The notes beneath the pieces were generated by a model. That model had not been told where the DNA came from and did no database searches. It was given only the letters and a program-made list of their open reading frames with translations. The position numbers and the translations under genes are program-made. Below, in pieces: positions 46,882 to 56,316 of a stretch of DNA of 64,000 bases. Origin of the DNA: Brachypodium distachyon (taxonomy: Eukaryota > Streptophyta > Magnoliopsida > Poales > Poaceae); contig NC_016131.3 of assembly GCF_000005505.3 (NCBI RefSeq), positions 49,027,355-49,091,354 on the forward strand, in the 5' to 3' direction. Position 1 is the first letter of the stretch, and the number at the start of each line of letters is the position of its first letter.

Positions 46882-47643
46882 TTATCCTGCTGCCGGTGAA
46901 GTGGGAGGGAACTCTGGTGACGTGGGGGAATAAGACGGATTCCAATCCGAATCTTCCCCAGATGATGTGGGGGGATTAAAAGGTGACGGGAGGCTATAAT
47001 CTGGCGATCCTGGCGAATAAGACAGTGGTGTGCCCAACGGCAGTGACATGTCCAACGGAGATGTCGGAGAGTGGGGTAAGGGAGACGAATAAAACGGCGG
47101 CGAGGTAGGGGAATAACTTGGCGAATCGGGGGAATAAATCGGCAAGGTTGTGGCATAATTCGACGAGGCAGTGGCATAATTCGACGACGGAGGGGGATAA
47201 ATCGGTGGGGTAGGGGAATAACTTGGCGAATCGGGGGAATAAATTGGCGAGGCAGGGGCATAATCCGGCGAGGTGGGTGAAAAATTCGGTGAGGTAGGGG
47301 AATAAGTTTGCGAATAGCGGGCATAAGTCGGCGAGGTAGGGGGACAAATCGGTGAGGTAGGGGAATAAGTTGGCGAAAAGGGGGCATAAATCGGCGAGGT
47401 AAGGGCATAATCCGGCGAGGTAGGGGCATAATCCGGCGAGGCAGGGGAATAAATCGGTGAGATAGGGGAATAAGTTTGCGAAGAGGGGACATAAATCGAT
47501 GAGGTAGTTGAATAGATCGGCGAGGTAGGGGAATAGATCGGCGAGGCGGGGGAGTAAGTTACTGGAGTAGCACCATTAGTTTGTGAGCAGAAGTGAGGCA
47601 ACGATGAGATCCATAGCTTGCGGCAATACGGCAGCGAATCCAT
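46882..47643 (-). CDS. Free-standing RNA polymerase II CTD-like heptad-repeat protein, 253 aa
   Basis: A 29-residue leader ([18 protein letters not shown]...) is followed by 22 contiguous heptads at residues 30-183. The pattern is Tyr-Ser/Ala-Pro-x-Ser-Pro-x; examples are [42 protein letters not shown]. The C-terminal 70 residues have isolated heptads (YSPTSPE) between Pro/Ser-rich sequence. This is the consensus of the RPB1 C-terminal domain of RNA polymerase II, YSPTSPS, with position 7 mostly Ile, Asp, Asn, Thr or Ser. No polymerase catalytic domain is present. A TATA box lies about 110 bp upstream of the ATG, whose context is CCCCATGG. Extensins also have Tyr/Pro/Ser repeats but lack this strict seven-residue period and usually have a signal peptide, not evident here. 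Function unknown: it could bind or titrate CTD kinases, phosphatases or readers. Confidence 0.7.
   Translation of the reverse strand: MDSLPYCRKLWISSLPHFCSQTNGATPVTYSPASPIYSPTSPIYSTTSSIYVPSSQTYSPISPIYSPASPDYAPTSPDYALTSPIYAPFSPTYSPTSPICPPTSPTYARYSQTYSPTSPNFSPTSPDYAPASPIYSPDSPSYSPTPPIYPPPSSNYATASSNYATTLPIYSPDSPSYSPTSPPFYSSPLPHSPTSPLDMSLPLGTPLSYSPGSPDYSLPSPFNPPTSSGEDSDWNPSYSPTSPEFPPTSPAAG
46886..47560 (-). repeat. 21-bp tandem repeat coding for the heptads
   Basis: Plus-strand units resemble GGCGAGGTAGGGGAATAAAT. The unit is 21 bp (three times seven codons), so a frame open in one unit tends to stay open through all; long open frames therefore exist in other minus-strand frames too. Confidence 0.85.
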
Positions 47644-47750
47644 GGGGACTAGCCGAGGGAGCTCCTCTGATCTGTCGCAACAGGTTGTCTACGGAAATCG
47701 GAGCGTGGATGTGTTTGTGTTTTTTGCCCTAGGGGTTGGGTGAGGCTACA

Positions 47751-47757
47751 TATATAT
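47751..47757 (-). promoter_or_regulatory. TATA box of the CTD-like gene
   Basis: CCATATATATGTAG on the minus strand. Transcription would start near 47722, giving a leader of about 80 nt without an upstream ATG. Confidence 0.55.
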
Positions 47758-47764
47758 GGACCAT

Positions 47765-48987
47765 GAGGAGAAGCAAAGAGATTGACGTTGGACCTAAAAC
47801 GCAATATAGAACTGTGTGGCGCACACTCTGGACTTCGACTTGTAAACCAAACCGGCTCAATTAAACATTGGTTAGTGGTTGAGTTTCTAGCCCAAATTGG
47901 CCCCGCGAGGAAAATGGCCAACATATTGCATTCATATTAAGATTTGAATGAAGGAATTAGACTAGTAGAACTTCGGTACTTTTTTTTTTTTACTGAAACT
48001 TCTCTTCGAGGCCTCACCTATTCGAGCATAAGTACCGAAGTCGTACCAGCATCAGACACCAAGGTATCGTACGTGTAGTTTCGTTTAATGAAACTAGTTT
48101 AGATTTGCAGATGTTGGTTTGTAAACTTGATCGGGATGAAACTATGACTTCTTATATTTAGGAAACAAGCGAGTATTTTTTCTAAAATAATTTTATTAGT
48201 TATTATTATCTTAATCAAATAAAAATGCATTTTCTATAGGTTGGTTATAAATTTGTAAGGGACTAGGGCAAGGATTGGATTTTCAAAGCCCGAGGCAAAG
48301 ACTAGAGGGTTTGATTAGGTCTACTGATTTGGGGTTTCATCGCAAGGCAACCGTAATACTGCCGTATACCGTGCTAACATTATCATTACTCTTCAACATA
48401 TTTTGAAATTGTTTCCCATTCCAGAAATGAGAAGCTTCAACCTAACTTCAAATTTATGTCTTGCTAATTTTTTTTATTCTACTTCAAATCTAACTTACTG
48501 ATCGTCAATTCGTCAGGGTTCCAATATTGGAGCAGTTTGGTTGTGTCCGTTTCTGAATGCTGAACTAGAAAACTCATTCTGGATACGCCGAGCCTGCATT
48601 CAGAAAAACCTGGAATTTGTTCACGCTGCTCGTATAAATCGTGCGCCAATGTTCCTGGATCTGTTCTCTCACTGCATTCAACAAACTCTTCCAGGTTGCC
48701 AGTGGGTTCTGAATTCGCACAAAGGAACAGGCGGCACAAAAGAGAAGAGGACAGAAAGAACACCAGCCAGTGCTGAAAGAAGAAGCAAGCAAGCAAGCGA
48801 AAGATCTGGGTTTCTTTAGTTTAGGGAAATCTCCATCCATGGCTCAGAGAAAAACCTTTCGCCGAATCAATATCACATCAAGCTACTACCAATCCCGGAA
48901 TGAACGATGTCGATCCGTCCGGTCCGGGAGGCAGCCGTAAGACCGGCCTTTCAATTTCTCCTCACTGCCGCACAATCGCAAATCTAT
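47765..48987. other. Intergenic, no clear gene
   Basis: AT-rich on the left. A minus-strand frame at 48574-48840 (MDGDFPKLKKPRSF...) lies in the path of the transcript expected from the TATA box at 49139, but I do not recognise it. Confidence 0.4.
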
Positions 48988-49080
48988 CTAGAAGAAGAAA
49001 TTAAACAAACCGTCCAAGAAAGAATGAAGCAGCAGCGGCAGAAGAAGAATCGAAGCGAGAAAAACGAGAGGCGCCTCCAT
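48988..49080 (-). CDS. Possible 30-residue hydrophobic peptide
   Basis: The ATG at 49080 is the first one about 60 nt downstream of a strong TATA box (49139-49146). The frame reads MEAPLVFLASILLLPLLLHS and ends in FLDGLFNFFF before TAG. Nearly the whole peptide is one hydrophobic segment, like a lone membrane helix or signal peptide. No homologue is recognised. It may instead be the first ORF on a longer or non-coding transcript. Confidence 0.35.
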   Translation of the reverse strand: MEAPLVFLASILLLPLLLHSFLDGLFNFFF

Positions 49081-49138
49081 TGACGGCGGCCGTGCGAGGG
49101 AGAGACGAGGGGAAGGGTAATGGAAGAAGAAGCCCTGG

Positions 49139-49146
49139 TTTATATA
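49139..49146 (-). promoter_or_regulatory. TATA box upstream of the 30-codon frame
   Basis: TATATAAA on the minus strand in the context GCTGTATATAAACCAGGG, followed by a pyrimidine-rich leader. Confidence 0.6.
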
Positions 49147-49628
49147 CAGCTCGGAGCTCCACGGTCCGGGCCTTGGGCCGGGGTTCGAGGCCCAATGTGC
49201 CGCTTCCTTGGCCACTAGGCCCAGTTACACACGCAGAGACAGATTTGCATCCTCTCTCTTTTCATTGCAGGTTTCTTGTTGCTAGCTCCATATCTCAGCT
49301 GGTGCAGAACACAAGTGCTAGCGTGACAAGACCCCCAATTCACATGAAAAAAATCCCTGTTTCCTTTTTTACGCAAAATAGATTTCGATTGATCAACAAA
49401 GGTTCAACAAAATTAACAGCAACAAGCAGCAGTACAGTACGGAGGTCTTCAATTTGCCTCCAGGAACACAGCAGGATAGGAAACAAACATACATTGTTAC
49501 AACTCTCCATGAAAATCTGGATACAAGGTCCTTACAATCCCAGGAGCGAAAACTAGAAGGAGAACACATACACATAGCAGTCCAACAGAGACAACCACAA
49601 GTTACATTGCCAGGAGACCGGCCAGAGA

Positions 49629-50717
49629 TCACACCCAAGCTGCGAAACTATTAAGAGTGCGCGAATACCGCTGGTTGAGCATCGTAATGCGAGGGTCTGA
49701 TGGGCGCCGTTCAACCATATGCCCAACCGCTGGGGACAGAGACACCAGACCATTCGAATGCAGCTTGTAGACCTGGCTGCCCTTGAGCCCCATCATCTCC
49801 GGGTTCATGGAGTGCCGCGGCTGGCTAACAAAACCGCCGACGGCGCCGACGAAGAAGGCCCACTTCTCCAGACCCCCATTCTTCACCTTCACATACCTTG
49901 CAGGCTCAGCCGACAAGTCGACGAAGAAGGCTTGCTGGTTGCTAGCAAGCAGGAGGAGCTCGTCGTCAAGCGCCACCAATGTCCCGCGGAGGCCGGACGG
50001 TGCCATGGTGTCGCCGTAGACGACTTTCATTGGCTCAAGCCGGATCTTCTGGGGTGCGAAGCGCACGGTGTATAGCTTCCGGTAGATCATGACGAACACC
50101 CGGCCTTTGAAGGGCACGATCTGGATGCTCTTGTTCTTGTTTGCGTTTGGATGGCGGCAGTGCAGCCAAGAGCAGCTCCCAACTCGCCAGGCAAGGAGTC
50201 AGTACTTGTCACTGACGAAGAGGTACGAATTGGGTGACTCCACTCGAGCTGTGAGGGCTCCGTAGCCTGGCTCAATCAGTGGGCAGTCTGGAGCTGTAAC
50301 GGTAGTACCGGTTAACACATCCATGATGACATGAGAGCTCCCATGGGCGAAGATGGCTTGACCGTAGGAACATCCTACGAGCACCATCATGTCCAGGATA
50401 TTCGGGGGAATCGCTCGGCGCAGAGGAGTCCTTGGATATGCAAGATCAATGAGCTCCCATGTGTGTGGAACGTTGTGGTCAGCAATGCTCCTCTTGTTGG
50501 CATGTTTTCGGAAAATGAGAGGTGGGAAGAGCACGTCTAACGTAGGCTTGGCCGACATGTAGGCGGCGTGCCAATTAGGGCATGTGGCGGTGAATGCTAG
50601 AAGGTCGCGGGTTGAACCCAACAGACCAATGATGGAGTGTAGTAGATCATTTGGAAGGTCCCCTAGCCTTGGGGTCCATCCATGGTGGAGGGGATGGAAA
50701 GCCAGAGGTTTAGGAGT
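49629..50717 (-). pseudogene. F-box / DUF295-type gene with in-frame TGA
   Basis: The exon begins at a likely acceptor (CATCAGCTAG) at 50717 and has GWTPRLGDLPNDLLHSIIGL, the F-box, followed by CPNWHAAYMSAKPTLDVLFPP. It continues in one frame to 49629, about 363 codons, much like the F-box gene at 36.1-37.3 kb. One TGA at 50201-50199 interrupts it after YLFVSDKY; the frame resumes without a shift at LLAWRVGSCSWLHCRHP and ends NSFAAWV. The start codon would be in an upstream exon not identified. Either it is a pseudogene through one substitution, or a truncated F-box protein is made. Confidence 0.75.
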
Positions 50718-51528
50718 CTAGCTGATGCTTTACTTGTTACCAACTCCTGCATCACAGATTATGAATTCGAGGGTAACAATTAACAACTGACTTGAATCAT
50801 ATACAATAGTGCGATAACTATTTCTAGTCCCTCGATGCTAATGCATGTAGCCATTGGTATTTGCAGTAGCATATATTTTAAGACAATTAATATAATTCAA
50901 GTATAGTATCCATATCATACACTATTCCAAATCGCAATACATATTTGGGTAAGTAGTACACGATAAATTTAGGAAAGTTTAAAAGTGGGTATTTATTTTC
51001 ATAACTCATCTATCACGGCGTGTATGTAATGTAGTTGAATTTACAAAACAAGTACAGCTAGATGATGCATTATGCTCCTAGCACATTAACTGTGCCTTAT
51101 CCTTGATATAGTGGGTGTTAACTACTACTTGTAAAATTATATATAGATTATGAAAATAAGGCCCGAGCAAGTAAAAATTGGCCCCTCTTTTTTCATGGCT
51201 AGATAAGGGAACAATTGTTGCAAGAGACGATTCATGAATTCCAAACAACAAAATTGAGCAGAAACCCACAAACACGCACAAAAACTTGTAACAAGGAAAA
51301 GGGGGGGGGGGGGGGGGGAGACGGCAAGCAAAGTTAGATGCGAAGAGAAGAGGAAAGGAACATGGAGGGTGGAACGAAGCACCTAGCTCTAAGGGTGGTT
51401 CTAGTGCGGTCAGAAGTGAGGGCTCTAGCTCCCACATGGTTGGTCTAGGCACCTAAAAAAACGCAAACAATACATGGATATGTCGCATGAACGAAAGGGA
51501 ATATGTATCACTCATACCGCACAATCTT
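50718..51528. other. Intergenic with poly-G run
   Basis: No gene seen. An 18-base G run occupies 51301-51318. Confidence 0.5.
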
Positions 51529-52671
51529 GTCCCGGATCTAGATGAGGACAGAAGAAGAAGGTGTGGAGGCGAGGATGAGGGAGATATGGTGGAGCTGGGC
51601 CGCCGGTGAGCACGGAAGTCGTCTCGGATCAAGGCGCCATGAGATGACTTGAAGGGAGTTGGGGGTAGAGGAGGATCAAGCGACGGCAAGGTGTGAGGGT
51701 TTGCAATTAGAATGCAGAATGTGGTGGGAGAGAGAAGATGAGGATCGGCCAGGTAGGCGACCTTTCCTTTCGGTCTAAAGAAAGTTGACTCTAGATTTCT
51801 CGTTGTCCATGTGATCGTCACAGACCAATGAAATTAGCCGACGTAAGCATCCATCCGTCATCACCGGTACGTGGCATGCGAATCACTAGTCCCCTACCAA
51901 TCAGTTACGCAACCATATAACCAGCGGAGTAGAGAAGCAATCTGTAAAAACGAGCAGTAAAGAAGTAAAGAGAGGGTGAACTTGACTGCCACGGTAAGAA
52001 GACCTCTCACAGCCGTGTAGCTAGTCTAGGTCCTTTTAAGGAAGTAAAATAATTCTATAAACTTGCCTATAATGCTGAGTAAGATTTCTTTAGAATAGCA
52101 ACAACAGAAACACGTTTTGCACACAACACATGGGAATATGAAGAGTGTGAAATTGATTTGCAAGCAAATAATGGGGGTAGAGCATGGAAAAATAGTGGGT
52201 GGGTGTGGAGGGGGGACGGGGGGGGGGGGGGGGTGTCAGCGTCACGGGTCCAGCTCCACACACCCGTGTCGTGTTCAGTCGTTCATGCGCATCTGACACA
52301 ACCATATATTGAAAGAGCCCTCCTCATCCCAAAAAGCCCATACTGACGAGAGAGTGGATACTCTCCCTTATATGATGGTCGTGGTCCACTCCCACTTTGC
52401 GAGGTGGCCATATAAGTAGAGAGCCCTCCTCATCCCGAAAGCCCGGACTGACGAGAGAGTGGCTACTCTCCCTTATATGTTGGTTGTGGCCTTCTCCCAC
52501 TAGCGAGGTGGGACTAAACTCACTGGCAACGCTTGGTGCCGTGACGGGGGGGGGGGGGGGGGGGGCGGGTACAGGATGTTCCAAGCAAGCATGTGCAAGC
52601 TAGGTAGTTGTTTCCACGTATGAAAACCGGTCGGTTTCAATACTTCCTCCGCCCATATTAAGGATGCGTTT
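51529..52671 (+). repeat. Tandem segmental duplication, copy 1 (1.14 kb)
   Basis: Begins GTCCCGGATCTAGATGAGGA and ends CGCCCATATTAAGGATGCG. It is non-coding. It has an extra G-rich stretch (52198-52264, including 16 G at 52218-52233) missing from copy 2, and a 20-G run at 52546-52565. Inside are two related modules of about 100 bp (CCTCCTCATCCC ... GACGAGAGAGTGG ... ACTCTCCCTTATATG ... GCGAGGTGG). Confidence 0.85.
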
Positions 52672-53817
52672 GTCCCGGATCTAGATGAGGATAGAAGAAG
52701 AAGGTGTGGAGGCGAGGATGAAGGAGATATGGTGGAGCTGGGGTGCTGGTGAGCGCGGAAGTCGTCTCAGATCAAGGCGCCATGAGATGACTTGAAGGGA
52801 GTTGGGGGTGGAGGAGGATCAAGCGACGGCGAGGTGCGAGGGTTTGCCATTGGAATGCAGAATGCGGTGGGCGCGAGAAGATGAGGATCGGCCAGGTAGG
52901 CGAAAAGTGGCGTTGAGGTGATGTAACAAGCCTTTCCTTTCGGTCTAAAGAAAGTTGACTCTAGAGTTCTCGCCGTCCATGTGATCGTCACAGACCAGTG
53001 AAATTAGCCGACGTAAGCATCCATCCATCATCACCGGTACATGGCATGCGAATCACTAGTCCCCTACCAATCAGTTACGCAACCATATAACCAGTGGAGT
53101 AGAGAAGCAATTTGTAAAAATGAGCAATTAAGAAGTAAAGAGAGGGTGAACTTGGCTGCCACGGTAAGAAGACCTCTCACAGCCCTGTAGCTAGTCTAGG
53201 TCCTTTTAAGGAAGTAAAATAATTCTATAAACTTGCCTATGTATAATGCTGAGTAAGGTTTCTTTAGAATAGCAACAACAGAAACACATTTTGTACACAA
53301 CACATGGGAATATGAAGAGTGTGAAATTGATTTGCAAGCAAATAATGGGGGTAGAGCATGGAAAAATAGTGGGTGTGTGTTCAGTCGTTCATGCGCATCT
53401 GACACAACCATATAAGGAAAGAGCCGTTCTCATCCCAAAAAGCCCGGACTGACGAGAGGGTGGATACTCTCCCTTATATGATGGTCGTGGTCCACTCCCA
53501 CTTTGCGAGGTGGCCATATAAGCAAAAATCCCTCCTCATCCCTAAAGCCCGGATTGATGAGAGAGTGGCTATTCTCCCTTATATGCTGGTTGTAGCCTCC
53601 TCCCACTAGCGAGGTGGGACTAACTCACTGGCAACGCTTGGTGCCGTGACCGGGGGGGGGGGGGGGGGGGTACAGGACGTTCCAAGCAAGCATGTGCAAG
53701 CTAGGTAGTTGTTTCCATGTATGAAAACCGGTCGGTTTCACTAGCTCGTCTTCTTCGATGAAAACTTCGAAAAAGTAAAATAATACTTCCTTCGCCCATA
53801 TTAAGGCTGTGTTTGTC
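52672..53817 (+). repeat. Tandem segmental duplication, copy 2
   Basis: Direct repeat of copy 1. Differences include an insertion of about 30 bp near 52900-52930 (GTGGCGTTGAGGTGATGTAA), loss of the copy-1 G-rich stretch, and an extra segment of about 42 bp near 53739-53780. It has its own 19-G run at 53652-53670. Confidence 0.85.
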
Positions 53818-54080
53818 ATTGCGATGGATTTTCATAATCCCGTTTTTCCCACCCGATTTTCATTATTTGGCTAACCAACTTTTCTCTAGTTTCGTATATA
53901 TTTTTCCACAGCAGATTATAAAATAAGTTCAGCGCAGCATAGTTCCAATGCCAAACTGAGCCCAAGTGACGAAATATTACACGTCTTGGATACAGATACA
54001 TTCATATTTGGTGATCTTTGAGTCACTGAATATGAGACTGCAGTAGTATGTAATCAGTTTTATTCGTGTAGAGCAACAAA
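53818..54080. other. Short AT-rich spacer before tRNA-Asp
   Basis: No gene; a sequence near 53970-54020 (GACGAAATATTACACGTCTT...GATACATTCATATTTGG) resembles internal parts of cereal MITEs. Confidence 0.4.
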
Positions 54081-54152
54081 GTCGTTGTAGTATAGTGGTA
54101 AGTATTCCCGCCTGTCACGCGGGTGACCCGGGTTCGATCCCCGGCAACGGCG
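54081..54152 (+). tRNA. trnD-GUC: tRNA-Asp (GTC)
   Basis: 72 nt without intron. The acceptor stem GTCGTTG pairs with CAACGGC-G, the D-arm contains TAGTATAGTGGT (A box), the anticodon loop is CTGTCAC with anticodon GTC, and the T-arm contains GGTTCGATCC (B box). The 3' CCA is not encoded, as expected for a nuclear gene. Confidence 0.98.
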
Positions 54153-54161
54153 CATTTTCTC

Positions 54162-54167
54162 TTTTTT
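54162..54167 (+). terminator. Pol III terminator
   Basis: A run of six T, nine bases after the tRNA end. Confidence 0.85.
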
Positions 54168-55103
54168 GACTTTTGGGTTTTCGTGCTTTCGGCCCATCGG
54201 AGGACGGGCATGTCGCGATGATGACGATCCGGCCCATTTAGGCTCGTTGATCGCACGCTCCTGGTCCCTGGCCCATCGGAGGACTGCTGCTGATTCTAGA
54301 CGATTCCACAACGGTCGAGGCCGTGCGCCTAGATCCAATGAGCGTGCTCTCGCCCAGGCCAATTTTAGAATGCACCCTGGATTGTTTTTTTTTTTTGGAA
54401 ATGTTCACCGTGGAGCCCCTGCTAAGATCGTCTGTTCACGGTCGACTCCCTATCATCATCTTTGTACTAATTAAGGGTGCTAATACTGTTACTTGATTCG
54501 TTGCATACATATACACCGTCGTACGTTTGCTATGTTGAATTTCTGATTGCATAGGTGATACTACGTGCTCAAGCTTCGACACTACTATAGCAATCAACTT
54601 TGAGTGTTTTTTACGGGTTTTCAATTTCGAGTCATATATAAGTTACTCGCTACCTCTACTCGTCATGTCTTCTTTTCATGGATGATTGTGTAGCTAGATT
54701 GATTTACTCGCTATCTACACTCGCGGTCTTTTGCAATCAGTATCTTCGGCAGGCATGGAGACATATTATGGACACACAATGCTGTGTTTATGTATAATGT
54801 GCACAAGGGAATTTTTGACCCTAATGTGTTTATGCGGCCATTCTCTAGACATGCATGTATTTCCTCCGTCTCATATTAAATCATTCAAATTTGTTCAAAT
54901 ATGGACGTATTTATATTAAAAAAGTATAGATATATGTAATATTTCGTCACCGAGGGAATATAACTTGTGGATTTTCCTCTCAAAGGAAAAAAAAAAGCAC
55001 TTGGTCGGAACTTTTTTCTTTCTCGACATTACCCTGGACGAGTCTCGAAATAAGCGCTTATCCAAGGGTACAAACACAAGTATTGTAAAACCCTCTTGGC
55101 GTG
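54168..55103. other. Intergenic between tRNA-Asp and Cpn60-beta
   Basis: No gene seen. Contains a probable MITE (54861-54958) and the Cpn60-beta promoter. Confidence 0.5.
54861..54958. mobile_element. Probable Stowaway-type MITE, diverged
   Basis: The left end TTCCTCCGTCTCATATTAAA and right end ...CACCGAGGGAA are imperfect inverted repeats flanked by TA. The interior has AAATATGGACGTATTTATATT, seen in cereal MITEs. Confidence 0.55.
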
Positions 55104-55110
55104 TATTTAA
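55104..55110 (+). promoter_or_regulatory. TATA box of Cpn60-beta
   Basis: TATTTAA in GCGTGTATTTAAGACC, about 120 bp upstream of the leader donor; transcription would start near 55135. Confidence 0.6.
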
Positions 55111-55226
55111 GACCTCATCCCTTTCTTCTTCTCCTTCCCCAATCCCCACAACCAAACCAAACCCCGCACTGCCCTCAGCCCTCGCCTTATCCTCTCCGCC
55201 CCGCCCCGCCGGCTTCTTCCTCCAAG

Positions 55227-56310
55227 GTAACGACCGCGAATCCCTCCCTGCTCTACCCCCTCCCCAGCTCGCCGCCGCTCTTCGCTCCGCTCGCTTAATT
55301 CGGCGCTGGGTTGTTGTTCGTGGCATTTGGGCGGCCGTCCTGGTTCGAGGATTAGATGGGCTGGTGGTCGGTCGGTCCTGGTGTAGTTCTCCCTCTGCTG
55401 GAATTCAGCTGCGAGGAGGTTCCAGTTCCTTTTGGATTGGCCGGTTTTTTAGGTGTTCTCTTATGGCTGGATAGTTGCTAGCAGTGGTAGAGGGTTTTGT
55501 GCCCAGATTCCGTGGCTTGAGTTGTAGTGTAGTACGTACTAGAACGCTGGAATTGGTGGTGCATTAGTGTGAAAAAGAGAGGGTCATGTTGCTTTTGCGA
55601 CATCTGCGAGGAAGTGATGTAAACTGTAAGTGAATTGGTTTTCCACAGGTCGTTTGGGATCCACCAATTTGGTTTGTTGCGTTTGCCAGCGTGGTGGCAA
55701 ACAAAAATGCAATTTGGCAATGGGCTGTACTTTTAATGTTTGCTCGCTCATTGCTTATCCGATTTTAATTACCAAGACTGTCTGGGAGGGTGATGTCGTG
55801 TAAGGAGTAAGTGAAGCGGTAGACTTTTGTAGTCGTCGCGATACAAGATGTGCGAGCAGCAGGGTAGTGAAATGCCGCCTGTGCAAACTTTTGGCCAACA
55901 GAAAATTTCTGTTCACGAACTTCTACATGGAGCACCCTGCTCAAGATGTATCTTTGGTTTTATGTATATCTGGAATATTAACTGGGTCTAATCTACCTGT
56001 CAATTTTTCTTTTATTGTTCCCAACCTTGATGCCTGAACACATTTACCTCAGGATAATATGCGGTTTTAATGTATTATCCTGACAGAACACCAAAACGCA
56101 TGCAACTTCGTACATCCATCGGTCATTTCTGTTTCTGTTTTTTCAATACACAGACAATTCAAGTGTCTCTATTCATTTAGTACCTTAGTGGCATGTTGTT
56201 GCCTCCACTTCAATTATCTTAAGTGAGGCTTAATTTCTTTTTCTTGTGCTTACAAGGCTGTATGGGCTTTGTATATATTTTGTCATGCTGATGTTATCGT
56301 TTCTACACAG
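55227..56310 (+). other. 5' leader intron of Cpn60-beta
   Basis: The donor CTCCAAG|GTAACG at 55227 and acceptor TCTACACAG at 56310 flank about 1.08 kb just before the start codon (GGAAACATGG). Confidence 0.75.
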
Positions 56311-56316
56311 GGAAAC

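Noticed and set aside
46886..47560. Regular 21-bp units considered as a CRISPR array or satellite
   Set aside because: There are no spacers and the host is a plant; the units are contiguous, in frame and coding-like with a promoter.
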